A DNA stretch of 64,000 bases. It comes from Selaginella tamariscina. Taxonomy: Eukaryota > Streptophyta > Lycopodiopsida > Selaginellales > Selaginellaceae. Every line of letters starts with the position of its first letter. The first letter of the stretch is position 1. A program made the translations under genes and the position numbers. Positions 12,200 through 23,300 of the stretch are shown one piece after another. The notes beneath the pieces were generated by a model. The model ran no database searches and was not told the origin of the DNA. It saw only the letters and a program-made list of their open reading frames with translations. The stretch lies in assembly GCA_003024785.1 (NCBI GenBank), contig PUQB01000164.1, forward strand, positions 402,657 through 466,656, read 5' to 3'.

Positions 12200-13420
12200 T
12201 GCACTGTCACCTACAGAATTGAAGGTTCTTCTTATACATCGAGGAAAACTTGGCATCCGACTTCATTTGTTACTTAAAGTCCCCTGCAGGAGCACCTATC
12301 TTCTTGTCAAGAAGAAAGATGGGAGTTTACATTTGGTTGTGGACTATAAGGGTTTGAATCAAGTCACCATTCGGAACCGGTACCCGTTGCCATTGATCTC
12401 GGAACTTCTCAATCGAATGCAAGGAGCAAGGTGTTCACGAAGATCGACTTACGAGGGGCCTACAATCTTGTACGATTCGTCCAGGCGATGAGTGAAAGAC
12501 TGCCTTTCATAAAGTATGGACACTTCGAGTACACGTGATACCTTTCGACTTACCAATGCCCCAGCTGTGTTCCAACACATGGTGAACGACATCTTTCACG
12601 ACTTCTTGGACTAGTGTGATGATCGATGACATTTTTTTTCTCCAAGGACTAGCAGCACATGACAAGCATGTATGATTGTTCTACAGCGGCTTCCGAGCAT
12701 GGCCATATGCGAATTGGAGAAGGTTTTTTCGATAGGATTCTATGGAGTTCTTGGGCTACATTGTCTCTCCTACTGGCGTTTTCATGGACATGCACAAGGT
12801 GAAGACCATCTGGAGGGGAGAAGCCCAAGTCTATATGAACGTATACAATGTTTCCTTGGCTTTGCAAACTTCTACAAGTGGTTCATACAGGACTTCTCCA
12901 AGTGGTACTCCACTCACACTCACCGCGCACAGGGGTTTTCTCTTGGTCCGACAAGGTGGAACATGCATTTATAGCACTTAAGGACGCCTTCACGACTCCG
13001 ATCGTTAGCACATCCTGATCCTTCCCGTCCCTTCTTTATTGAAGCAGATGCTTCGGATTTTGCAGTAGGTTCTATTCTATCACAAGTTGGAGAGACAAGT
13101 TACTCCATCCTGTAGCCTTTTACTCTCGTAAGTTCCTTTCGGCAAAGATCAATTACGAGATTCATGACAAGGAACTCAAGGCCATTGTGATTCATTTTTG
13201 GCAGCACTTCCTGGAAGGTGCTGCGCATCCTATACAAGTCCTTACGGATCATAAGAACCTGGAGTTTTTTCAAACGGCTCAAGTTCTCAGTCGGCGATAG
13301 GCTAGGTGGCGGAATTCCTATCACTTTTAATTTTATCATCATCTACAGCCTGATTTCGGAATAGCAAGCGACGCATTGTCTGGTGCTCTTACCTTGCACC
13401 GACCTGGGCGATCCTGCATA
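12200..13420 (+). pseudogene. Element B reverse transcriptase and RNase H, broken
   Basis: The RT begins around 12219 with [20 protein letters not shown]. The catalytic region at about 12615-12640 reads MIDDIFF, keeping both aspartates but with a frameshift just upstream. The RNase H region follows ([13 protein letters not shown] at about 13050). Stops occur in all parts. The equivalent regions of C are better preserved. Confidence 0.7.
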
Positions 13421-13489
13421 TGATTGTCAAAGGCAATTGTTGGTTGTCCTGATTGATTCCAGCTTGCAGCACTACAGGTTCATCAAGCT

Positions 13490-14135
13490 CCAGCAAATTC
13501 AACACTTTTACAGGACATCCATTCGCAGTTGGCTACAGACGACTTGGCAAAAATGTGTTCTCACACATTAATCCTGACATCGCAAGTTCCTCTCCTCCAG
13601 TTCCCGTTCAGACTACAGTTGTTTCCATACAGGATGGACTCTTGTATCGGGAAGGTCTCCTGTACATTCCTGTTGGTGTTTACAGAACTCGTGTGGTACA
13701 GGATTGTCATGATACCCCGGCTACAGGACATTTTGGGTGGCCAAGACAGTGGAGTTGGTGACTTGCAACTATTGGTGGTCTGGGTTGCGAGATTTTGTGG
13801 AAAGGTTTGTACGGAGCTGTGACACCTGTAACAGGTCGAAGATGCCTCGTCATGCACCCTCTAGTCTTCTTCGTCCTCTTCCTATTCCTTCTGCTCCTTG
13901 GAGATCCATTTCTATGGATTTCCTCACAGATCTTCCTCTTTCTCGTGGATTTGATGTAGTTCTTGTGGTGGTTGACCGTTTCACCAAACATGCCAGACAA
14001 CTGCTGAGTTGGTGATCCGTGAAGTGTTCTGACACCATGGTCTTCCTGAGAGCATTATTTCTGATTGAGGTCCACAATTCATGTCCAAGTTTTGGCAAGA
14101 GCTTCTTCGGAGTCTACAGGTTAAAGCGAATCTTT
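13490..14135 (+). pseudogene. Element B integrase N-terminal part, truncated
   Basis: The zinc-binding region (FVRSCDTCNRSK) and the beginning of the catalytic core (WRSISMDFLTDLPLS) lie in the open frame 13737-14015. A second catalytic-motif region follows at about 14060. Sequence ends at about 14135 within the core and joins A's LTR. The chromodomain normally found at the end of this protein is absent here but is present in C. Confidence 0.75.
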
Positions 14136-14194
14136 CCAATAAATTTTTAAAATAAAAAAGAATGACTAAACTAGCAAAAAAAAACTCATTTACA
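14136..14194 (-). repeat. Element A 5' LTR, right remnant
   Basis: These 59 bases match the last part of A's intact LTR (about 2336-2393) and end in TACA, followed by the target duplication GACCC. They prove that B lies inside A's LTR and that a deletion removed B's 3' end together with about 140 bases of the adjoining LTR. Confidence 0.75.
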
Positions 14195-14347
14195 GACCCT
14201 AAGTTTCATGCCTATTTGGACATCGAAATCAGATTATTAAGGTCATTTTGGAAGACTTAGCATTGTTTCACATAAAGTGTTAATGCCGGATGGCCACTTG
14301 GTAGCATGTGTTGCCATGTGTTAGTCCTTTGAGCTAAAACTCTGATA
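14195..14347 (+). repeat. Element D1 5' LTR, right part
   Basis: This stretch continues the D LTR after element A and corresponds to D2 at about 20190-20348. It ends CTCTGATA, where D2 has CTCTGACA. Confidence 0.75.
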
Positions 14348-15255
14348 ATTGGTATCAAAGCTTATTCTATGTGGTTAGTAGGATTGCCTAAAGTGGTAGT
14401 GTGTTTAAGGGTTTAGTTAGTTCTAAGTTCTTGAAGTAATTTATCACTTTTAGTTAACACCTCTATATTCTATGTGAAGAGTTGGTTATGAGATCTATAA
14501 CTCTTTAAAGAACACCTGCTTAATACGTTAGTGTGGGTTATGGACTCTAATGTTGAACGTAGCACTCAAAAGGCAACTTCCAAGCTACATACTAGATTAC
14601 TTTATTTACGGTTGTCCAAATTACTTTATCTTATGTTTGCCCAAGTTACTTTACCTTATAGTTACCCATGTTACTTTACCTTATGTTTGCGCTGATGAAT
14701 TTACCAAACACTTCCACAAGACATGGCAAGCTAGTTTATTCTGGTTTATAAAATAAGTCTTATGAAGTGGATCATGTGATATACTAAATCTGCACATTAT
14801 TAGAAATTTTTCTTTTTGAGATAACATGTGATTGAAAATGGATAATATCTATTAAGTTTTGGCTTTGGTCAAGATGCAATATCAGGTTTGGCAATAGTAT
14901 TTAAATGGGGAAATGCTTATGTTCAAATATGCATCTTTGACTTCGACAAAAAAGGGCATATTCAAATATAAGAATGAATATTACATTCTGATAGAAAGTG
15001 CGAAATGAGTTCTCATTATAACGCATGTTTTCGAGAATGTAACTTAAGAAGTAAGCTAAGGTGCTGGACTTATGATACGATGGAAAGTCGAGTATTAACA
15101 TATAATCAATATGTTAAGTGATTAGTTCAAAAATGTAAAGTAGTCAAAATACTGTCTATTTCGATGATGCTAACTATAAGTGACATTAGGTTAATTGTAT
15201 TATTGATTTTAAGTCCCTTCATTTGAACAATTCTTGCATTACAATAAATTAATAT
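14348..15255 (+). mobile_element. Element D1 internal region, first part (non-coding)
   Basis: It aligns with the start of the D2 internal region (20349 to about 21195). No open frame of note exists. Element E interrupts it at 15256. D1 resumes at 26683 at a point equivalent to about 22675 in D2, so about 1.5 kb of internal sequence is missing from D1. Confidence 0.7.
14350..14361 (+). promoter_or_regulatory. Element D1 primer-binding site (tRNA-iMet type)
   Basis: The bases TGGTATCAAAGC, two bases after the LTR end, differ by one base from the TGGTATCAGAGC sequence complementary to plant initiator tRNA-Met, the common primer of plant LTR elements. Confidence 0.7.
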
Positions 15256-15409
15256 TGTAAGATCCATGTGTACGGCTGCATGTGCACATACTATTATTAG
15301 TGTAGTGGATTTTAATAGCTATCGGATTGGTTTCAATATGGACCATTCACTCTTATATTAAGTTAGGGTTCTAATGGAGATACACATTTCTATATTCCGA
15401 GTTCTCACA
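15256..15409 (+). repeat. Element E 5' LTR (154 bp)
   Basis: This short LTR is nearly identical in layout to 26523-26682. It contains a TATA-like stretch near CTTATATTAAG. It is followed by CTGGTGGAGG, which begins TGG and may be the primer site, though I cannot assign the tRNA. Confidence 0.75.
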
Positions 15410-15573
15410 CTGGTGGAGGTGAGGGGCACCTCTAATTGTCCCTACGGAGTGCTCGGATTTGTGTCTTTTTTGCATTTTCTTTGTCTTCTTAGGTCTAGCT
15501 TTTCCATTGTGTAAATCTATTCTTTTTTGGATTTTGTTCTTTCTTCGTCCATGAATCCACAACAGCAAATCCC

Positions 15574-16440
15574 TTGTCTGTGGAGCAGTTACTCATGCAG
15601 TTGTTGGATGCCATGCGTGTGCAACTGAACAATCATTCTCAGTTATGGCAGCATTCACAGCCAGGGTACTCCTCCTGCTCATGCAAACCCCGTGTCCGGC
15701 CGATTTCTTTTGCGGAAATCCTGGAAGATGTGTACCATTGGTTTGACCACTTCACTGGGTTGCCACATATCATTCGTGGGACGGTGCTCAGTGTTTGCGC
15801 GAGTTTCCTACTTGTCTTCAAGGGACGGCGTTGCAGTGGTACAATGGTCTGGACGTTGCAACTCGTGGAAATTGGAGTATTTTGGGCATGCGGACGACTG
15901 TGATGATGCTTTTCAGCAGTTGCATCGTATTCGTCAGGAGCCATCTGAGTCGGTGATGCAGTTTGGTGTTCGCTTTCGAAGCCTTTTGCTGCGTGCAGAA
16001 CCTAACATGTCGGAACGCATCAAGTTAGGTATGTTGTGGCCAGCACTTCGTCAAGACCTTGTGGGGCTTGTGCATGCACTAGCTCCAGTGACTCTTGACG
16101 ATGCTTTGAGGCTGGCACAACGATATGAGTCGTCACCTCTCCCACTTGCCCTTCACGTGCTCTTGTTCCACTCATGTTGGGGATGGACCTGCTCCGATGG
16201 AGGTTGAGGTTGTTGCTCGTGTAACACAAGGTGGGCCCGTGGACGAGGACGTGGACGTGCAGTTCGTTGTTGGGCATGTGATGAGGTTGGACACACGGCG
16301 CTGTCAACGGTTTCCCATTGGCGTCCCCCATTTCCAGGATGGAGGCCATGGCGTCAACAACGTCCGGTTGGCTGCTGCAGTGGAAGGTTCTGATGCGGTG
16401 GATCTTCCGGGAAACGACGAATCGCACGAGTAAGGGGGTC
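15574..16440 (+). pseudogene. Element E gag, frameshifted
   Basis: Two overlapping frames (15574-15903 and 15692-16207) together show the gag core pattern. The second contains DAFQQLHRIRQEPSESVMQF and then RAEPNMSERIKLGML, typical of plant Ty3/gypsy gag. A degraded zinc knuckle (CWACDEVGH at about 16268-16295) follows, with its final cysteine out of frame. No single frame spans the gene. Confidence 0.75.
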
Positions 16441-16549
16441 CTTGTGCAAATAAAGTAGTAATCCCTCCGTCTTTCTTTCGGGAGTATCATCAAGGGGTTC
16501 ACTCGGCACCAATCATCCGGTCTTCACTTTTCAAGCTCAATTTAATCAC

Positions 16550-16800
16550 ACGCCATCCTGTTTTCTTTAGTATTGGTGGATACAGGTTCGAGTTTGTCCT
16601 TTATTTCCCAGTTTGTTGCTACACGTTGCAGCCTTCATTTGCATCGTGCGGTAGAACCAGTCTTCATTCTGTACGGCAACGGACACACTCATGCTTGTTT
16701 GTGAGATGAAGTGACATTGTTGTTCGTGTGGATGATCGTGAGCTTGAGCTTTAATCTCTGCGGGTGGTGCTGAGTCAAGCTTTTCACCTTATTCTTGGTA
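16550..16800 (+). pseudogene. Element E protease remnant
   Basis: VDTGSSLSFIS at 16576-16608 is a retropepsin active-site motif with D-T-G intact, lying between gag and RT. A stop occurs about 45 codons downstream, and the rest is unclear. Confidence 0.65.
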
Positions 16801-16979
16801 TGGATTGATTGACTCACAATCATGCCAAGTGTGACTTCAAAAATCTCCCCCTTGTTTGACTCTCCCTCATCTTTTTTTCATTCCTCTTACTTCTATTCCA
16901 CTTCGTCCATCTGCTTTCACTTCTGCTTGCATCACTTTTGTTTCACCTTTACTTCCAACCATCTTCCTTTTATGTTCCT

Positions 16980-18360
16980 CATTTCCCTTTCTGATGATCG
17001 TCGTGCTGCAATTGTTAATCAACTCAAGAAGGAGTATGCTGATATTTTCAGCTTCAACTTGTCATCTGGGGCCAAGATTGTGACACGCCACCCTATTCTA
17101 ACTAGGGATGCTAGGCTGATCAAGGTACCTATTTGGCGCTGGTCACCAAAGGAGCTCCAGATCTTATGAGTGAATGTTAAGGAGATGTTGGAGAAAGGTG
17201 TTATCCGAAAATCTCGAAGTCCTTGAGCATGCGAACCTCATCTTGTGACAAAGCCGAATGGGAGCATTCGATTTTACATTGACTATCACCCATTAAATGA
17301 TGTAACTATTCAGATGTGTACCCACTTCCTCATACTGCAAACCTTTTGGATCGACTGAGGCGGAGCACTGGTTCACCAAGTTAGATCTCGCCTTTGGATA
17401 TTGGCAAGTTTCAATGGCTGACATGGACATTCCCAAGATTATTTTAGACACCATTTGGCCTGTACGAGTTCTTGGTGATGCCTTTTGGTTTGAGCAATGC
17501 TCCAACGACTTTCCAGCGTATGATGGACGAGGTTCTCTGCGATATGCTAGAGGTGACTGCTGACTTCATCGATAATGTTTTAATTCACTCGGATGGAACA
17601 TGGGAGGAGCATATCGGTGATGTACGCAAGGTTTGGATCGGTTGCGGGAAGTTGGTTTAAAGTTGAAACCATTAAGTGTGTGTTTGGATCCAAGGACACC
17701 ACTTATTTGGGTTATTGCATTTCACGTGAAGGTTGCAAGTCGATCCTGACAAACTAGTTGCAGTTTTGAAGTTTCCTACGCCGAAGTGTGTGAACGATGT
17801 GCAACGCTTTCTTGGCAAGGTACAATATCTGGGTCGTTTTATGGATCATTTTTGGATCGTACTGCACCATTGCAGGCATCGCTAAAGTCGTCAATGACTT
17901 CTTTTGTTTGGTCTAAGGATTGCAAGCAGGCATTTGCAGATCTTAAAGAGTTGCTGAAGACTCCTCCAGTTTTGGTGTACCCGAATTACACTCGTCCTTT
18001 CATCTTACGCGTAGATGCTTCTGACATTGGTCTCGGGGGTGTATTGCTGCAGGAGAGTACGAGTGTCCCTAGCCAATGATATCCCATTGCGTACATCAGC
18101 CATACGTTGCAACCAGCAGAGGTGAACTACTCCATGACAGAAAAGGAGTGTCTAGCTCCATGCCTATTTGCATGGTTCTCGGACGTTGTTGGAAGGTGAC
18201 CATGCAGCAGTCACTTCATTATTGAAGCGGAAGAATTGATTGGTCGTACTGTTCGGTGGGCCTTGAAGCTTCAAATTTACGACTTCGAGGTTGTTCATCG
18301 CCCAGGGAGTTCCATGGCTGATGCTGATGCTCTTTCTCAAGCTCCTCTTCCACCTTCTCT
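16980..18360 (+). pseudogene. Element E reverse transcriptase and RNase H, broken
   Basis: The RT N-terminus is visible at 17030-17165 (RHPILTRDARLIKVP and then WSPKEL). The palm region lies at 17472-17660 (VMPFGLSNAPTTFQRMMDEV). The catalytic tetrad at 17565-17576 reads F-I-D-N instead of Y-x-D-D, so the second aspartate is lost. RNase H follows in 17786-18079 (RPFILRVDASDIGLGGVLLQ) and reaches the HRPGSSMADADALS signature at about 18299. Multiple stops separate the pieces. Confidence 0.75.
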
Positions 18361-18585
18361 TTTTTCTTCTACCCCTGAGGAGCTAGTTTTTCCAGCATCA
18401 TTGGACTTTTTGAACAAAGATTCTGTACCATTCGAAGTTCAAAAGGTTGAGCCATGGATTCAAACTTCGTGATGGGTTTGAGAATTCTCCATCACTTGCT
18501 GATGACTTGCCTTTTAAGTATTTACATTCACAATATTACATTCAGGACGACCTTCTTTATTTTGTGGGACTAATCTAGATGATCA

Positions 18586-19028
18586 TTGTGGTTGGTAGTG
18601 CCTTCGGTCTTCATTCCACGCTTCCTCCATGCTTACCATGACTCTTCTATTCTTGGCGGGCACATGGGACATCGTCGTGTGATTGAGAAGTTGCGCAGAT
18701 CTTTCTATTGGCCGGAGTTGCGAGGAGATGTGATTCAGTATGTGCATAGTTGTGTGTGGTGCCAAGCTCGCAATGCTCCCCGTGTGCTTTAGAAGGACGG
18801 TTGGAGTCAATTGTAGTATCTAGTCCATTTGAGTTTGTGGCATTTGATTTGATAGGACTTTTTCCGCAGTCAATTATTGGCAACGAGTACGTTATTATTG
18901 CTTCTAACTACCTAACTCGTTGGGTAGAAGTTGGTGCTCTTGCTAGTGCGACTGCTTCTGTTGTTGATCAGTTTCTCCTTAATCGGGTTGTGTTTCAGCA
19001 TTCTTGTCTGGAGCGAATTCTCTCAAAC
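18586..19028 (+). pseudogene. Element E integrase, 5' part
   Basis: It shows a zinc-binding region (HMGHRRVIEKLRRSFYWPEL, then CVWCQAR), followed by the core beginning FEFVAFDLIGLFP. A stop at 18790 separates the two. The frame reaches the catalytic motif region (ERILS) and is interrupted there by element D2. The continuation is at 25757. Confidence 0.75.
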
Positions 19029-20348
19029 TGTCATAATTTTTACTATGACTCGACCCTTTACTTTGGACGTTGACTGTTGTTACCTACTGGATTATGTGAT
19101 GAATCTTAAATGTAGAAGATACAGGCCCGCATAGTGCACTTGGGTATCTAGTGATGGTCCGGCCGGGTGTCGTTAGATATTTGCAAGAAACTCTAGGCAA
19201 AGTTAGCACTTCCATTTAGAAAACTCTCCCCCGTTTTAACGTTCCAGATTAGGGTTCTTTGTAAAGTATAGCTTGTCAAAATAAGGGTTAGGGTTGACCT
19301 AACCCTAGGTTTCCCTAACCCCACGCCCTAAACCCCCCTCCTTGGGATTAGGTTTAGGGTTAGGTTAGGACAACTCATTTTCTCTAAGGGTTGGCATTTC
19401 CGTGCCAGCCCACTTACTCACTTAAGAAAACAAGGGGGGGGGGGGGGGGGGGGGGGTGGGTCCGTCACATAAATAAGGTAGAGTATACGTAGGAGAGCTC
19501 CTGGGTTCATGACTGAGTTTGTTGCTCTTCTGCTGGTGCAAGCTTTAGCTTGTGTCGTTAAGGTACAACCCTCTGTTGTGCCGCCCTAACTTCCAAATGA
19601 CAGGGGTACGTCCCACCTTTGGAGTAGCTTACCCTTAACATTGGCAAATCCTCTTGTCAGGATGCACGTTCCAATAGGCGAGGTTGTGGCTTGTCTCCAG
19701 CCTCCTCCTCCACATCAAGCTAGGTGTAGCACTCATGGCCAAGCAAGGCACATCCGTGTCCTTGACCGACTGTGGTGTGGGATCTTGTTTGACATGTTCA
19801 CATTACCAGTTCCTGAGGGTTCACTAAGGGTTCTAGAGTTGTCATTTAGGGGCCACGTTTGTGGCACTTGGTGCAACTCTCGAATGGCATGATAGCCCAC
19901 ATCGTGGAAGGCAGTGTCACATGAAGATGTGACACTGGCTAGACGTCACACGATACAACGCCCGAGGCACGCCCTTTGGGTTGTGTCATGGTTTGTCGCC
20001 AAGGGGTTGGATACTCTAGTAAACATACATGGGTAAGTGACGATGCCTTAGCTCTGTCACGAGGGTATGTGTGAGACACATCTCCTTTGTGGGGTTAGGG
20101 CATGAGCCTGTCTAGGTCTATTGGGACAGGATCCTAAAGTCTACTCAGGTTATCCTCTAGGGTTTAGGGGATGGTCATTCTAGGGGACTTAGGGTAGGAC
20201 TCTAAGTCTTTTGCCTAATTGGGCCCCTGAGTCAGACTCTTAGGTTATTTTGGAAGACTTAGCGTTGCTCACACATGGTGATGACGCCCAATGGCCACTT
20301 GGCAGCCACGTGTTGCCACATGTTGGCCCTTTGGGTTAAACTCTGACA
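19029..20348 (+). repeat. Element D2 5' LTR
   Basis: It starts TGTCATAATTTTTACTATG and ends CTCTGACA. Compared with the 3' LTR it lacks roughly 370 bases (present at about 25070-25440). It contains a run of 23 consecutive G at 19434-19456 and telomere-like TTTAGGGTTAGG motifs around 19280-19370. Confidence 0.8.
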
Positions 20349-23300
20349 ATTGGTATTAGAGCCTATTCTCTGTGGTCAGTAGAACTATCTAAAGTGTATG
20401 TATTTAGGGTTTAGTTAATTCTAAATTCTTGAAGTACTCTATCACTTTCGGCTAACGTCTGAATTCTGCGCAGAGAGTTGGTCCTAAGATCTATAACTCT
20501 TTAGAGAACACGTACTTCATAAGTGGGTGTGGGTTATGGACTCCATTGTTGGCGGTAGCACACGGAAGGCAACTTCCAAGTTATATGCCAAGTTACTTTA
20601 CTTTATGGATGTTCAGGTTACTTTACCATATACTTCCACAAAACGTGGCATGTTAGTTTGTTCTGGCTTACAAACTAAGTCTTGTGAGATGGGCCTTGTG
20701 ATATCCTATTCTACACATTATTGAAATTTTTTCTTTTTCTTTAAGGTGTTTGGACTTGGGATAACACATGATTTGAGAACGTGACTATGTCGATTGAGTT
20801 TTGGTTTAGGTCAAGATTCAATATTCAATATTGAGTCCAACTATAGTGTTCAAACGGGGAAAGGCTTATGTTAAATGTGCGTCTTTGACTTCGAGAGAAG
20901 GGGCATATTCAAACATAAGAGGGAACACTACATTTTGACATAAAGTGTTAAATAAGCTCTCATTATAGTACATGTTTCCGAGAGTGTAACTCTAGAAGCA
21001 GACTATGGTGTTGAACTTATAATACAACGGAATGTCGAATATTAACTATGATAAATATGTTAAGTAATGGGTTTTAAGATCCAATGTAATCAAAGTATTG
21101 TCCAATGTTCGCAATATTTTAATGACGCTAGCTACAAATAACATTAGGTGAAATAGTTTATTAAGTTCAAGTCCCTTGATTTGAATAAAGTATAATGTGA
21201 AACCTTAATTAGTTGTAAGCACGCACTTTGTATTCAGGTTAGCTAACTTAGCTAACTCGTTTGAAGTTGTATCTCATATGGAATCATGAGAGAGATTTGG
21301 ATAACAATTTAAGGATTCTGCTTTCTTATCGGTACAGTTTCAGAGTAGATAGCATGATCTACCAAAAAGAGTAATGTTGGAAACATATATTACATTTTCA
21401 GTTTACTGAGTAATAAAGGACTTGCATAGTGAAGGCGTTCGACACACACTTGTGCATTTTAATTGTTAACTCTTTAATCTTGAAATTTGTAACCTTATTT
21501 GCAATGTGGGGATAAGCTCTTGAACAAGGGTGATTCCTTGCTTAAGAAGAGCATGATTTGAGATTCTCCACTCTGCTTATTGACTAAGTAAGGAAACTTG
21601 CTAAGTTTAATAAGTTATGTTGGTGGTGTCAAATGAGTCGGAAGCTAGTCGGTATATATTTTAGAGGTTTAAGTGCATGTACCTCCTCAAAGCGTTGGTA
21701 TTCAATGAGAATTGGAAGTTGGTATTGGTTTCCAATATCGATTTCATTTTAGAGTTGAATACGATTATTCAAAAGATGGTTCTTGACTTTGCATCATTTA
21801 TCAAATAGTTCTTTGGAATATCAGAAAATAGAACTATTCTTGACTCAAGGTTTGATTGTATTCATTGGGTTAGTTATCGGTGTGTTCCTTGAGTCTAGGT
21901 CAAAATCCTGAAAGTGAGATATCCAGTGGTTAAATTAGTTCAAGAAGATGGTCTCCCTTCTTAATGATCGTGATACAATATCCCTAACATATGGTCCAAT
22001 ATTGGTACGAAAATATGAGGTTTTCTATCACCTCATTCATTGAGATATTCATATTTTATACTTTGAAAGTATTTATGACAGTCTTTTAAGATTGATAATA
22101 TGACTTGTCAGAGTATAGTATGATATCTCTTTAATATTGAGTTTGGAGTGCTCAATATTAAGACTTGGTTATGATTACATAAGGTGGCCATAATCATGAA
22201 GTATAAAGACTCAAGCGGATTTGAGTTTGACACTTTAGTAAGGCAATACCTTAGTGTAATAACTTGAAACGTGTTTTCAAGTTAGTTAAGAAATGAGGAG
22301 TTTCTCAATACATTGCTTAAGGAGCAATGTGGTATGTTGATGATTGCTAGGTGTATAGAGTTAATAATGTATCTTAGTTCGATGTACTGAACTAGATATT
22401 TTATTCATGTTTGAGGAGATCTATTGAATTATAAGGTATGACTGAAACATGAAATTGATATAACACTTCAGTGTTATGATAACATTTATGTGGAAGTTGA
22501 TTCTTACTAAATCAGTTAAATGAACTAGACACTAGTTCATGATTCCTCTTAGTCTCTGAACAAGTTCCTCGGAATACTGTCATAACATTATATTTCCATC
22601 TCAAAAACTGAAATTCAGTTCATGTAAACTAAGACCATGTCTATATTATAGTTGTAGCATTTTGATAAATTGATTAATTGTAAGTTTATGTCCGCTAATA
22701 TAACAACTAGTTGGTAAACTTAGAATTTGAATGTTAAAACAATCATTATCCATTCGAGAGTATCAATATCGAAATTGTAATTGTTTATAGAATAAGGATT
22801 AGTTTAAAAAAGATATTTATCAAAACACTAATTACTCTCCAATTAGTGAAAATGCTATACTTTGGTATAGTGTTTGAAACATTTACGTAATCAATTTGAG
22901 ACTGGAAATAAATATAATGTTACAAAAGCGTGCAGTATTACGAGTTCAGGGAGACTCTTATTGTAAAAACTAAGTTTTGAAATTCAGTAATTTTAAACTT
23001 AGTGAGATAAAAAGTTAGGAATTATGAATGGCATCTAGCAGATGTGCTCTTAGGGAATGAGTACAATGAAGTGACAATTAAGAGACGTGTTATCTAAAGG
23101 TTGTCGTTTGAGGCATTAGAGATGGTTGAATTTTTTTGGTTTCCACATTGGTTTGTAAGAAAGGTATGTTAGCTTATCTGGTCCCTGAACTAGTTGGTAT
23201 TATGAAAAAGTACAAAGTCGGTTGCAATATTAGTGCTATACCCACTTGGTAGTAGATTTGACCTGAATTTAATTCCCATTGGAAATGAAGTTATGTCAAT

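Larger units (their letters stand above)
9370..14135 (+). mobile_element. Element B: chromovirus (Ty3/gypsy), plus strand, 3'-truncated
   Basis: B has a 5' LTR (9370-10010), a leader, a broken gag with a CCHC zinc knuckle, protease, RT, RNase H and the first part of integrase. Sequence stops inside the integrase core, just after the phrase LRSLQVKANLS, and switches directly to the tail of A's LTR. The rest of the integrase, the chromodomain and the 3' LTR are absent. B is closely related to element C (32002-37684): same LTR ends, leader, gag start and protease. Stops and frameshifts occur in every domain. Confidence 0.85.
1561..14194 (-). mobile_element. Element A: Ty3/gypsy retrotransposon, minus strand, interrupted by B
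   Basis: A spans two LTRs: 1561-2393 intact, and 8731-9369 plus a remnant at about 14136-14194. It is flanked by the 5-bp duplication GACCC (1556-1560 and 14195-14199). The intact LTR starts TATTATAGCC where the other has TGTTGTAGCC, two G-to-A changes, and both end in TACA. Read on the minus strand the order is gag, protease, reverse transcriptase, RNase H, integrase. The phrase PFEKWGIDFLGPF in the integrase is typical of plant Ty3/gypsy elements without a chromodomain. All reading frames are broken, so this copy cannot move by itself. The nested chromovirus B occupies 9370-14135. Confidence 0.85.

Noticed and set aside
15409-15425. Initiator-tRNA primer site for element E
   Set aside because: The sequence starts TGGTGGAGG, not TGGTATCAGAG; the tRNA cannot be named from this window.
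19275-19375. Telomeric repeat array
   Set aside because: Units are few, degenerate and in both orientations, and they recur at the same place in both LTRs of D2, so they belong to the element and not to a chromosome end.
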